Source of the DNA: an uncultured Bacteroidales bacterium
GTDB lineage: Bacteria; Bacteroidota; Bacteroidia; Bacteroidales; Bacteroidaceae
DNA length: 64,000 nt
Reading direction: 5' to 3'
Assembly: GCA_902779875.1 (NCBI GenBank)
Contig: CACZCX010000008.1
Span: 62,001-126,000, forward strand
Of the stretch, positions 45,688 to 54,022 are shown piece after piece. The notes under the pieces were generated by a model. That model was not told the DNA's origin, did no database searches, and was given only the letters and a program-made list of their open reading frames with translations. Within the stretch, counting starts at the first letter, position 1, and every line of letters starts with the position of its first letter. A program made the translations under genes and the position numbers.

Positions 45688-46830
45688 ATGAAAAGATTCA
45701 TCCCACTCGTGTTAGCGACATTGTTTGCAATTCCGGCCTTCGGTCAGAAGGAGATAAAGAAAGGAACAGTCAACTCTTTAAAATTAAATTCCAATATCCA
45801 AAACTGGAATCCCGTATGGAAGTGCTTATCTGAAGACTGTTTCCTATGGCTATACGATGACGGGACATACACCATTGAACTTGAAAGCTGGTGGGAATAT
45901 TTTTATAATGCCCAAATCAGCCTTGTTGAAGAAGCTGTAACACTTCACGTTTCTATCGGCCGATATTATTGGGATGGTGACAAGTTGTATTGTAAAGACG
46001 CAATTACCAATTCTACATTTGACTTTATCAGTTCCAATGGCAATCTGATAACTGTCAAAGGATTACCATTCATGAATGACCGTGTCTTTTCAGGTCTCAG
46101 TAAAGATTCCCATACATTTCTGGATATGTCAAATGCTATGACAGAAACCAAATGGCAAGAACTGAACAAGTCTGTTAAGGAACTACCATTAAGAAAAACC
46201 AGATACAAAACCACTCTGGAGGAATTCCGGAATTTCTCCATCGATGTAAATCAAGACAACACCTATGAGATGAAATACGGTGGATTCCTGCTATCTCAAG
46301 GTAAATGGGAGCGTAATGGAAACCTTCTTGTCATGCACGATAACAACGTGGGAGGTAACTATCATGCATTGATAGAAGACAACGCACTGACAATATACAC
46401 ATTGGAAGGAACCTCAAGAACATTATACGTATATGAGGACGAAGCTGATATACTGGTTTGCATAGATGGAGATGATGATTACGGAGAACCACTTGAAATA
46501 TTACAGGATGAAGACGGAGTTTATCTGGCCGTTCCCGAAGGTCCGGAATATCCTGAAGGTACAAATGCACTTCTTGATTATATGAGGCGCACACAGATTT
46601 ACCCCGACGATGCCAGAAGAAAAGGAATTCAGGGACGGGTACTGGTACAGTTCATAATCGAGGAGGACGGCTCCATAACCAACCCCAAGGTCGTAAAAAA
46701 TGTATGTCCGTCACTTGACGCCGAGGCTGTCCGCATCATTTCCTCAATGCCAAAATGGAAACCCGGCAAGATTGACGGTAAGCCCTGCCGGGTAAGATTC
46801 ACCGTTCCTATCAATTTCAGATTAAACTGA
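45688..46830 (+). CDS. TonB C-terminal domain protein
   Basis: 380 residues from the ATG at 45688 (MKRFIPLVLATLFAIPAFGQ, a signal peptide); a TTG 15 bp upstream is in frame but less likely. The central part is unrecognised (W-rich strands, two lipocalin-like segments). The last 85 residues form a TonB C-terminal domain: GTNALLDYMRRTQIYPDDAR, KGIQGRVLVQFIIEEDGSI, and WKPGKIDGKPCRVRFTVPI. Unlike classic TonB it has a cleavable signal rather than a membrane anchor and a proline-rich linker, so a role as a free periplasmic or outer-membrane protein is more likely than energy coupling. Confidence 0.8.
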   Translation: MKRFIPLVLATLFAIPAFGQKEIKKGTVNSLKLNSNIQNWNPVWKCLSEDCFLWLYDDGTYTIELESWWEYFYNAQISLVEEAVTLHVSIGRYYWDGDKLYCKDAITNSTFDFISSNGNLITVKGLPFMNDRVFSGLSKDSHTFLDMSNAMTETKWQELNKSVKELPLRKTRYKTTLEEFRNFSIDVNQDNTYEMKYGGFLLSQGKWERNGNLLVMHDNNVGGNYHALIEDNALTIYTLEGTSRTLYVYEDEADILVCIDGDDDYGEPLEILQDEDGVYLAVPEGPEYPEGTNALLDYMRRTQIYPDDARRKGIQGRVLVQFIIEEDGSITNPKVVKNVCPSLDAEAVRIISSMPKWKPGKIDGKPCRVRFTVPINFRLN

Positions 46831-46929
46831 TAATCATGCGAGCGACCTCATCGGAACGATGAAAAAACCTTGTTTTTGCCAAAATAATTATCTTTCTTTA
46901 CGCGGTGTAATCCTTTTCCGGAGAGTATT

Positions 46930-48150
46930 ATGAGACAGAGAATTTCCTTTTCGGCCGCGGTATTATCGGCCCTCCTTATCTTTTCATGCAAGACCGATGT
47001 CAGGACCGATGGCATCCCGCAAATCACAAAAAATGATGTGATTTCACTTGAGGGTTCTTTCTATGACAACTTCCTGGAGAGCTGGGACTATATCATGCTG
47101 GATGATGAGAATCTGGACGGGATACTGGGCAGCCCCTACAAGGTCCTGTATGATGACGGCCTCTATTTCATAGAGAGCACGACCGCCAGAAACAGCTCCA
47201 TTAAGGTGTTTGACAGCACGGGGCACTATCTGAACGACATCTGTCAGACCGGGCGAGCACGTTATGAGTTTCTGTATATCGACGAATGGACCATCGACCC
47301 CTACCGCAATCAGGTCATACTACTGAACCGCAACGGATATTACGGGACCATAACTATCAAACGATATGATTATCAGGGACATTACATCGGCCAATCAGAA
47401 ACTCAGGAGCTGACCGACGAGTATCATATCGGTCAAGTCATAAAATGTACGTCCGACGGCAGTATCCTCATTGAGAACAACCTTGGCATAACACCTGTAT
47501 ACGAATACTTCTACATATGTCCGGACGGCACTTTCAGCGCTCCAATGGGACTGAACAGCAATCACATGAATCTCAATGACAATGATATGGAACTGTTTAA
47601 TGACAATCTCGTCAAGGCTGGTGACTGGTGCGGAATATCCGTTCGTGAGGCCAGTTATAATGTCCTGTCCGATACCACTGTACTGATGCCTAAGCTGGAC
47701 AGCCGCATCTATAGCCTGCAGAGTAACCGATACGACAGCATTGCTGACCTGAGTTGCCTGCCCCCGATTCCCGACAAGAAGAAAAACAATCTGTTTTATG
47801 ATACGTTTCATGACGGCGGCGATCTTGCCTTTATTGAAGAGTACAGGGACTATCTTCGCCTGAGGTATAATGACCGGACCGAGTATGTCTTGGACAAAAC
47901 GACCTTCAGGATGTACCGGATGAAAGGCGATGCAACCAGACAATCAATACCATCCTATGGTAATAATACGCTTTACGGGAACGATATCATATACGCAGTG
48001 GAGCCCTATCGAATTCGCAACGTACTCGAGTTGATTGACGACAACGATTCCGAGGTCACCTACAGCCCCGACGTCATTGAATTATTCCGCAAGGCCAAGG
48101 ATCGCGAGAACCCCATCCTCATCATCGCCCACTACAAACTGCAACATTAG
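46930..48150 (+). CDS. 6-bladed beta-propeller lipoprotein
   Basis: 406 residues. Lipobox near residue 20 (LSALLIFSC). The sequence fits the 6-bladed beta-propeller family of Bacteroidota (PF17170-like): LGSPYKVLYDDGLYFI, IKVFDSTGHYLNDICQTGRARYEFLYIDEWTIDPYRNQVILLN (typical G-R-G-E-Y/F pattern). Function unknown. The last residues KLQH and stop TAG (48148-48150) are encoded by a REP-like repeat shared with the convergent LytTR gene. Confidence 0.82.
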   Translation: MRQRISFSAAVLSALLIFSCKTDVRTDGIPQITKNDVISLEGSFYDNFLESWDYIMLDDENLDGILGSPYKVLYDDGLYFIESTTARNSSIKVFDSTGHYLNDICQTGRARYEFLYIDEWTIDPYRNQVILLNRNGYYGTITIKRYDYQGHYIGQSETQELTDEYHIGQVIKCTSDGSILIENNLGITPVYEYFYICPDGTFSAPMGLNSNHMNLNDNDMELFNDNLVKAGDWCGISVREASYNVLSDTTVLMPKLDSRIYSLQSNRYDSIADLSCLPPIPDKKKNNLFYDTFHDGGDLAFIEEYRDYLRLRYNDRTEYVLDKTTFRMYRMKGDATRQSIPSYGNNTLYGNDIIYAVEPYRIRNVLELIDDNDSEVTYSPDVIELFRKAKDRENPILIIAHYKLQH

Positions 48151-48176
48151 GGACGGTTCTTAATGTTGCAGTTTTT
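48135..48176. repeat. Single REP-like palindrome carrying both flanking stop codons
   Basis: AAACTGCAACATTA-GGGACGGTTCT-TAATGTTGCAGTTTTT. The plus-strand propeller gene ends with TAG at 48148-48150 and the minus-strand LytTR gene with TAA at 48160-48162. Both proteins end in KLQH, encoded by the palindrome arms. Confidence 0.9.
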
Positions 48177-48891
48177 GGTATTTGCGGGAAATGGGGAGCG
48201 TAATGTCACCCATTAGTCGGACGGAGTCTGAACCGAATACCGTCACGTACCGTCTGTTGACCAGGAATGAACGGTGAATACGGACGAACGGCTCTCCCAG
48301 CAACGACTCCCACTGCGATATCCCCGTGCGGTTGTGCAGTTCGCGGCCATCGGACGCATGAACTATCACCTCCGTGTCACACGACTCCACGTAGACAATC
48401 TCGCTAGGAAGCAGCGTCACCTTACGGTGCATGGAGCAGAACGTCACCGGCGTCTCAATCTCGGGATGCCTTACGGTCATCCATCGGTCAATAAGGGAAC
48501 CGCCGATAGCCAGGATTGAGATCAGTATCGATATGAAAAGCGGATTGAACAGCATGGCAGGGAGCGGCGCCAACTCACCCGAACGATTGTATGAATACCG
48601 GCTCCCCACCTCCATAATATGGCGCTGGTCCTGAATGAACAGGTTCGTGGCGTAAATGAGCAGATACTCGAGCACCAGTATGGCCAGCACTATGTAAATC
48701 ACGCCCTGAATACCCTCGCTGCGTTTCTGGAACGACACTTTGGGCAGCAGATATTTGGCCCCGAGCGCCCCCGGCAGGAACATGGTACCCATCAGCACAG
48801 ACTCCTGGAACGTATATCCGGCGCTCGATACGACCAACGCCGCTATCACTACCGACAGCATCCAATAGAGTATGGTCACAAGGGTTCTCAT
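48160..48891 (-). CDS. Membrane-bound LytTR regulator, copy 1
   Basis: 243 residues from the ATG at 48891 (MRTLVTILYW); the open frame runs on to 49083 but that part crosses the shared control region. Four membrane segments (about 4-24, 28-50, 62-88, 112-135) are followed by a LytTR DNA-binding domain (about 145-238; VTLLPSEIVYVESCDTEVIVH, GISQWESLLGEPFVRIHRSFLVN). It is not a response regulator (no REC domain). A second copy of the same length lies at 49912-50643. Each is divergent from two small membrane proteins, which suggests it senses or responds to them. The C-terminal KLQH is encoded by a repeat. Confidence 0.88.
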   Translation of the reverse strand: MRTLVTILYWMLSVVIAALVVSSAGYTFQESVLMGTMFLPGALGAKYLLPKVSFQKRSEGIQGVIYIVLAILVLEYLLIYATNLFIQDQRHIMEVGSRYSYNRSGELAPLPAMLFNPLFISILISILAIGGSLIDRWMTVRHPEIETPVTFCSMHRKVTLLPSEIVYVESCDTEVIVHASDGRELHNRTGISQWESLLGEPFVRIHRSFLVNRRYVTVFGSDSVRLMGDITLPISRKYQKLQH

Positions 48892-48979
48892 ATCATTCAC
48901 GAAGATATGCAATCCCTCCCGATTTTTCCAACAAAACCGTATCCAAAAGACCGATATTACCGATTTGGGGCTAAAACGT

Positions 48980-49020
48980 GGGATTTGACATCGGACTAAA
49001 CTCCAACCGTTGGGATTTGA
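48980..49020. promoter_or_regulatory. Candidate LytTR operator, module 1
   Basis: GGGATTTGA occurs twice in direct orientation, at 48980-48988 and 49012-49020, 32 bp apart (three helical turns). The same GGATTTGAC word recurs in the second module's control region. It precedes a TAACTTTG -7 box at 49057-49064. Role as LytTR binding site is inferred. Confidence 0.5.
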
Positions 49021-49090
49021 AGGCCGATATGTGGGGAGGGATCGGGTATCGGCCCTTAACTTTGCAGTGAACCTTAAAACCAAAACCGAT

Positions 49091-49402
49091 ATGCAACAAC
49101 TGATCGCACAACAACCCGGTGGCTATCTGGCCATCCTTACAATTCTGCTGGTGCTCATACTGCTCTCTGCATGGAAAGCGCCGCGCTGGGTACGTCCCAT
49201 CGGCTCCATCGCATTGGGATTCTGCACCTTTTTCTTTTTTTACAGCAAGCTGGCAGCTTGTTCTGACATCTACAAGGCAGGCGATATAAGCCCATACATC
49301 CTTGCCGGCGGATTAAAACTCATGAACTTCTCCGTCATTTACGGACTGTTCATTTACCTTGTTTCGCACATAATCAGCTTCATCCAGAAGCCCAGTCATT
49401 AA
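49091..49402 (+). CDS. Small ExbB/MotA-like membrane protein, module 1 A
   Basis: 103 residues, three membrane segments. After the first helix comes AWKAPRWVRPIGSIALGF, then IYKAGDISPYILAGGLKLMNF and YGLFIYLVSHIISFI. The G-D-I-S-P...A-G-G-L...Y-G-L pattern resembles the second and third helices of ExbB/TolQ/MotA (where it reads GxxDPxxLAxGI...GL), on a much smaller scale. The start at 49091 is 27 bp after a -7 box. It is divergent from the LytTR regulator, 19 bp before module 1 B. Function inferred only. Confidence 0.7.
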   Translation: MQQLIAQQPGGYLAILTILLVLILLSAWKAPRWVRPIGSIALGFCTFFFFYSKLAACSDIYKAGDISPYILAGGLKLMNFSVIYGLFIYLVSHIISFIQKPSH

Positions 49403-49420
49403 TCTTAAAACAGGAAAATC

Positions 49421-49816
49421 ATGTTATTTAAATTCATACTCCAGTACACAACCCCGTTTACGGCCATATCGCTGGCGCTGCTGATGATTGCGACCGTCTA
49501 TACAGCAGTCAAGCATCCCGCCAGACTGCATTCAATCGGCACCATAACCATTGTATTCGGACTGCTCTGTTTTGCCGTTTCATTCACAAACGTGTTCGAT
49601 GCATTCCAAAAGTATCCGCCATTTGACTATCAGGGACTTGTATCCAGGAAAATGGTTGCCGGCGAGCTTATAACCAAGCAGGATCTTGCATCGGCAGACA
49701 GCATTTGGCCTCACATCATCTCTCCTCTTTGCAAATCATGCGCCATCATGTTCTGGAGTTCCATCCTCTACATGCTCTCCCGCCTGCTCTACATCATCCG
49801 CACTCCCCGAATTTAA
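49421..49816 (+). CDS. Small membrane protein, module 1 B
   Basis: 131 residues, three to four membrane segments. A diverged member of the same family: AVKHPARLHSIGTI corresponds to the WKAPRW-R-IG block, and the protein ends IIRTPRI, as module 2 B ends IIRTPRL. A soluble insertion (about 65-95, LVSRKMVAGELITKQDLASAD) separates the membrane segments. It follows 1 A by 18 bp and ends beside a REP-like element. Confidence 0.65.
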   Translation: MLFKFILQYTTPFTAISLALLMIATVYTAVKHPARLHSIGTITIVFGLLCFAVSFTNVFDAFQKYPPFDYQGLVSRKMVAGELITKQDLASADSIWPHIISPLCKSCAIMFWSSILYMLSRLLYIIRTPRI

Positions 49817-49927
49817 ACATTAGGAAGGTTTAGCTCGACGGCCCGAAGGGGAAAGTCAACCGTCCCTAATGTGTTAGTTTTGCGGGAAAACTGCAACATT
49901 AAGAACCGTCCCTAATGTTGCAGTTTT
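49815..49927. repeat. REP-like element with a 33-bp insert, copy 1
   Basis: The first palindrome has its core interrupted by AAGGTTTAGCTCG, ACGGCCCGAAGGGG, AAAGTCAA (the stretch between CATTAGGA and ACCGTCCC). The second palindrome is of the normal type. A nearly identical composite is at 57735-57860. The LytTR copy 2 stop (49912-49914) lies inside. Confidence 0.85.
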
Positions 49928-50643
49928 TGGTATTTGCGGGAGACCGGGAGGGATTCCTCTCCTACGAGGACGGAATCGGAGTCAACCTGGGTCATGTAGT
50001 TGCCGTTAACCAGGAACGAACGGTGAATCCGCACGAACGGATACCCAAGCGCCGATTCCCACTGCGAGATGCCGGTCTTGTTACGCAGTTTGCGCCCATC
50101 GGAAGTATGAATAAAGACCTCGGTATCGCAAGACTCCACATACAGAATCTGACTGGGCAGCAGCGAGACCCGCTTACGGTCAGAACAGAATGTAATAGGG
50201 TTCTCCATCTCCGGATGGTTACGCATGAGCCATCGGTCAATCAGAGACCCTCCTATGGCCAGACCTGAAATCACGACCGATATGAACAGCGGATTGAATA
50301 CGCCCGTATCCTCGGGGAATTCGAACGGGAAACTATAATTAGCACCTTGTATATATCTTGTATAGCTGAATGACTGAAAACATAATGTCCATACAAGCAG
50401 CAGATATTCCAGTAAAATGATAGCAAGAACAAGATAAACGGTATTGCGTATGCCCTCGGCCTTCCTTTTAAAAGAGATCTTGGGCAGCATGTATTGAGCG
50501 GCAAGTGCTCCGGGCAGGAACATCGTAGCCACGAACAACGCTCTTGACACAGACAGGTCCTTAACGAGCATCATTATTATCAATGCTACTATAAGTACCG
50601 ATACTATCCAATACGCAATCAAAACGTTTCTTCTCATAAGCAT
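49912..50643 (-). CDS. Membrane-bound LytTR regulator, copy 2
   Basis: 243 residues, the same length as copy 1 and clearly a paralogue: four membrane segments, SFKRKAEGIRNTVYLVLAII, IGGSLIDRWLMRNHPEMENPITFC, then LytTR (LLPSQILYVESCDTEVFIHTSDG, SQWESALGYPFVRIHRSFLVNG). The C-terminal SRKYQKLQH equals copy 1, as the last codons come from the same kind of repeat. It is divergent from module 2 A. Some inter-copy divergence in the loop near residues 90-110 suggests different input. Confidence 0.88.
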   Translation of the reverse strand: MLMRRNVLIAYWIVSVLIVALIIMMLVKDLSVSRALFVATMFLPGALAAQYMLPKISFKRKAEGIRNTVYLVLAIILLEYLLLVWTLCFQSFSYTRYIQGANYSFPFEFPEDTGVFNPLFISVVISGLAIGGSLIDRWLMRNHPEMENPITFCSDRKRVSLLPSQILYVESCDTEVFIHTSDGRKLRNKTGISQWESALGYPFVRIHRSFLVNGNYMTQVDSDSVLVGEESLPVSRKYQKLQH

Positions 50644-50710
50644 AAACGGAACATTGTATTTATGCTCACGAAGTTAGTGAATAGAAATACAATCTGCTAA
50701 AAAAACCTCC

Positions 50711-50758
50711 GTCAAATCCCCCTCAAAAGGGATTATAAGCCCTTCAGCAGGATTTGAC
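50711..50758. promoter_or_regulatory. Candidate LytTR operator, module 2
   Basis: GTCAAATCC at 50711-50719 and GGATTTGAC at 50750-50758 are inverted copies of the module 1 word. They lie between the two divergent starts. The plus-strand promoter is downstream: TTG at about 50802-50804, TATCTTTG at 50826-50833. Confidence 0.5.
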
Positions 50759-50857
50759 ATAAACCGAATATGCAGACAGAGGGATATGACACCAAAAAAA
50801 ATTGGATGGCCCATTCCAAATACCATATCTTTGCATCAGACCAAAAACAAATGCTTT

Positions 50858-51223
50858 ATGGAAGAAGAATTGATAGAAGAAGTAGTCGAAAAGGTTTTTA
50901 TACCCGGACCACTGACCGTTTTATTACAGATCGTTCCGTCATGGATCCTGAGTATATTCATCATCCTGCTCGTAGCAATACTGTTCTGCGGCTGGAAAGC
51001 CCCAAGATGGGTAAGGCCGTTAGGATCAATCGCACTCGCATTCTCTTTCATCCCATGGACATGGAGAATCATGACCGCCCTGTACGATGTAAAGTTGGCC
51101 GGTGCCGTATCACCTAATGTATGGTACGCAGGCTTCAAAATCTCATTATTCGTAATAACGCTGGGCATGATTGTGTTCCTTATCTCAAGGATAATCATCG
51201 CAATCCAGACAACCAGAAACTAA
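50858..51223 (+). CDS. Small ExbB/MotA-like membrane protein, module 2 A
   Basis: 121 residues from the ATG at 50858, 25 bp after a TATCTTTG -7 box; the longer frame from 50786 overlaps that promoter. Three membrane segments with GWKAPRWVRPLGSIALAF and LAGAVSPNVWYAGFKISLF / LGMIVFLISRIIIAI, matching module 1 A block by block. An acidic N-terminal extension (MEEELIEEVVEKV) is absent from 1 A. It precedes 2 B by 12 bp. Confidence 0.7.
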   Translation: MEEELIEEVVEKVFIPGPLTVLLQIVPSWILSIFIILLVAILFCGWKAPRWVRPLGSIALAFSFIPWTWRIMTALYDVKLAGAVSPNVWYAGFKISLFVITLGMIVFLISRIIIAIQTTRN

Positions 51224-51235
51224 AAGGCAAACATT

Positions 51236-51565
51236 ATGTTCAGGTTTTTCTTATCCTCGATATCCACTTTCGATGCAATCGCGTTCGTAATCATCATACT
51301 GGCAACCATAGCCGCCGCATGGAAAGCCCCCTACAGGATCAGGCTGATAGGCAAACTGACCGAAGCCATATTCCTGACGTCCTTATCGGTCCAGGTCCTC
51401 TCATTCACTATAAGGCTACAGGAACAGCCCTATAGGGGAGGTGACTTACACGTACAAACTGTTTTCTGTGATGACTTCAGGGCAATGGCTGCCCTCATCA
51501 TACTGGCCGCCGTCGCCTACATAATCAACAACATCCTCTACATAATCCGCACCCCACGCCTCTAA
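51236..51565 (+). CDS. Small membrane protein, module 2 B
   Basis: 109 residues, three membrane segments. AAWKAPYRIRLIGKL is the family block, and it ends in IINNILYIIRTPRL, matching module 1 B (LLYIIRTPRI). The stop (51563-51565) overlaps the convergent nspC stop (51562-51564), so the gene ends share bases. Confidence 0.65.
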   Translation: MFRFFLSSISTFDAIAFVIIILATIAAAWKAPYRIRLIGKLTEAIFLTSLSVQVLSFTIRLQEQPYRGGDLHVQTVFCDDFRAMAALIILAAVAYIINNILYIIRTPRL

Positions 51566-52713
51566 AGCCTCGACTTGAAGTCGGTGTAGCCGAAAGATTT
51601 CAGAAGGGTGTAGTCGGAGCCCTGCTTGAGGTAGATTGACGGCAGGGGCATGCCGTTGAAGGTATTGTTCTTGACCATGGAGTAGATGGCCATATCCTCA
51701 AAAACCAGGACCTGACCCTCCTTAAGCGGGCTGTCAAAAGAGTACTCCCCTATTATATCGCCCGATAAGCAGGTCGGGCCGCCGAGTCGGTATGTATAAG
51801 CTTTCTCGCCCGGCTGTCCGCTGTCACGCAAAGGGGGCCGATAAGGCATCTCCAGCACATCGGGCATATGACATGCGGCCGATGTATCCAGGATGGCGAT
51901 ATCCATGGCACCTGCGTGATGCTGCACCTCGAGTACCTCGGTATGCAGATAACCGGCATTGAGGGCGATCGCCTCACCCGGCTCCAGATAGACCGTAACG
52001 CCGTAACCATCCTTCATGCGGTTGATGCAGCGCTCCAGACGCGGAATATCGTAATCAGCGCGGGTAATATGGTGCCCGCCGCCGAAATTCACCCATTTCA
52101 TCTTGGGGAGCCACTCACGGAACTGCTCCTCAAAGCCGTCCAGCGTGGTCTCCAGGTCATCAGAATTCTGCTCGCAGAGAGTATGGAAATGCAGACCGTC
52201 AAGCAGTTCCAACAGTGCAGGGTTCTGTCCCATTCCATCGCGGAATTCATCAAGCGTAACACCCAGACGGCTTCCCTTGGCGCACGGGTCATAGATTGCA
52301 TGCTCTGCGGGCTGAGTTGAGATCTGCGGATTGATACGCAGGCCCACCTGCAGCCCAGCCTCCTTAGCCCTTAAGCCAAACAGCGACAGCTGACGTATGG
52401 AATTGAAAACGATATGGTCGCAGATAGAGAGGATCTCCGGCATATCCTCCTCACGGAACGCCGGAGAGAAAATGTGATTCTCGCGCCCGGGCATCTCCTC
52501 GTGGCACAGTCGGGCCTCAAACAGCCCGCTAGCTGTAGCACCGCAGAGATAGTCCGATACAAGCGGATATACAGCATAGCAGCTGAACGCCTTCTGAGCC
52601 AGCAGGATGCGGCATCCGGTACGGTCCATCACGCTGCGAAGCACCTTGAGGTTCTCCACAAGGCGGTCGCGGTCAATCACGTAACACGGCGTATGCAGTT
52701 GCTCTGCGTTCAT
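51562..52713 (-). CDS. nspC: Carboxynorspermidine decarboxylase
   Basis: 383 residues. Fold III PLP decarboxylase: the PLP lysine is K41 in LLAQKAFSCYAVYP, with GLHFHTLCEQNSDDL, NFGGGHHITRADYD and EPGEAIALNAGYL further on. It decarboxylates carboxyspermidine (or carboxynorspermidine) to spermidine. It is the last gene of the polyamine operon, 11 bp after the dehydrogenase gene, and its pair with that gene defines the pathway. Confidence 0.94.
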   Translation of the reverse strand: MNAEQLHTPCYVIDRDRLVENLKVLRSVMDRTGCRILLAQKAFSCYAVYPLVSDYLCGATASGLFEARLCHEEMPGRENHIFSPAFREEDMPEILSICDHIVFNSIRQLSLFGLRAKEAGLQVGLRINPQISTQPAEHAIYDPCAKGSRLGVTLDEFRDGMGQNPALLELLDGLHFHTLCEQNSDDLETTLDGFEEQFREWLPKMKWVNFGGGHHITRADYDIPRLERCINRMKDGYGVTVYLEPGEAIALNAGYLHTEVLEVQHHAGAMDIAILDTSAACHMPDVLEMPYRPPLRDSGQPGEKAYTYRLGGPTCLSGDIIGEYSFDSPLKEGQVLVFEDMAIYSMVKNNTFNGMPLPSIYLKQGSDYTLLKSFGYTDFKSRL

Positions 52714-52724
52714 CGGCCTAAAAA

Positions 52725-53990
52725 TCAGTCTACAAGTACAGGATTCTCATCAACAACCCAGGGCAGGCCCCACTTGTTCAGGCCCTCCATGTAGGGATCG
52801 GGATCGAACTCCTCAACGTTGAACACGCCTGCACCCTTCCAAGTACCGGTCATGACCATTGCGGTTCCGATCATAGCGGGAACGCCGGTGGTGTATGAGA
52901 TGGCCTGTGAGCCCAGCTCCTTGTAGCACTCCTGATGGTCGCACACGTTGTATATCTTTATGCTGCGCTTCTTGCCGTCCTTGGTGCCGGTGTATATGCA
53001 ACCTATGTTGGTCTTGCCCACTGTGCGCGGACCCAGCGATGCGGGATCGGGCAGCAGAGCCTTGAGGAACTGGATAGGAACAATCTCGCGACCCTCAAAC
53101 ATGACGGGATCGGTGCGGAGCATGCCTACGTTCTCAAGACACTTCATGTGTGTGAGGTAGCTCTGTCCGAATGTCATGAAGAAACGGATTCTCTTTACGC
53201 CGGGTATGTTCTTGGCGAGTGACTCAATCTCCTCATGATGAAGCAGATACATATCTTTCATGCCTACCTGCTCAAAGTTGTACTCGCGCTTTATCTCCAT
53301 GGGCTTGGTCTCTACCCAATGGCCGTTCTCCCAATATGAACCGTTGGCCGATACCTCCCTGAGGTTGATCTCGGGGTTGAAGTTGGTGGCAAAGGGATAA
53401 CCGTGGTCACCGCCGTTGCAGTCCAGTATGTCGATGGTATCGATCTGGTCAAAATAGTGTTTGAGGGCATATGCTGTGAATACGCTGGTCACGCCGGGAT
53501 CGAATCCGGTTCCCAGTATTCCCATGATGCCGGCGTCCTGGAATCGCTTCTGATAGGCCCACTGCCATGAGTAGTCAAAGTAGGCGGTGAAGCCCTGCTC
53601 CTTGCAGCGCTTCTCGTAGATCTTGCGCCACTCGGGATCCTCGGTGTCCTCGGGCTCGTAGTTGGCGGAGTCTACGTAATGTACGCCGCATGCCAGGCAG
53701 GCGTCCATGATGGTGAGGTCCTGATACGGCAGGGCCAGGTTCAGTACTACGTCGGGCTTTACGCTCTTGATCAGGGCTATCAGCTCGTCCACGCTGTCGG
53801 CGTTCACCTTAGCTGTAGTGATCTTGGAGCGGCTCTTTCCCTGGGCCTCGATCTTTCTCTTAAGGTCGTCACACTTGCTTACCGTACGGCTGGCAATGCA
53901 AATCTCGTTGAACACTGCGTCGTTCTGGGCGCATTTCTGGATTGCTACCTGGGCTACTCCTCCGCAGCCTATTACTAAAACCTTTCCCAT
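52725..53990 (-). CDS. Carboxynorspermidine dehydrogenase (saccharopine dehydrogenase family)
   Basis: 421 residues from the ATG at 53990 (MGKVLVIGCGGVAQVAIQKCAQ). The Rossmann motif GCGGVA is at residues 8-13, with further LDCNGGDHGYPFATNFNPEINLREV and TGTKDGKKRS blocks typical of bacterial CASDH. It condenses aspartate semialdehyde with putrescine and reduces the product with NADPH to carboxyspermidine. An inverted repeat of 134 bp separates it from speB, but the gene order and strand support one operon. Confidence 0.92.
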   Translation of the reverse strand: MGKVLVIGCGGVAQVAIQKCAQNDAVFNEICIASRTVSKCDDLKRKIEAQGKSRSKITTAKVNADSVDELIALIKSVKPDVVLNLALPYQDLTIMDACLACGVHYVDSANYEPEDTEDPEWRKIYEKRCKEQGFTAYFDYSWQWAYQKRFQDAGIMGILGTGFDPGVTSVFTAYALKHYFDQIDTIDILDCNGGDHGYPFATNFNPEINLREVSANGSYWENGHWVETKPMEIKREYNFEQVGMKDMYLLHHEEIESLAKNIPGVKRIRFFMTFGQSYLTHMKCLENVGMLRTDPVMFEGREIVPIQFLKALLPDPASLGPRTVGKTNIGCIYTGTKDGKKRSIKIYNVCDHQECYKELGSQAISYTTGVPAMIGTAMVMTGTWKGAGVFNVEEFDPDPYMEGLNKWGLPWVVDENPVLVD

Positions 53991-54022
53991 TTTTATATGT
54001 GTTATCAACTAATTCTTACTCC

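Noticed and set aside
48892..49083. Upstream extension of LytTR copy 1
   Set aside because: It covers the shared control region; copy 2 has the same 243-residue length when started at the matching methionine.
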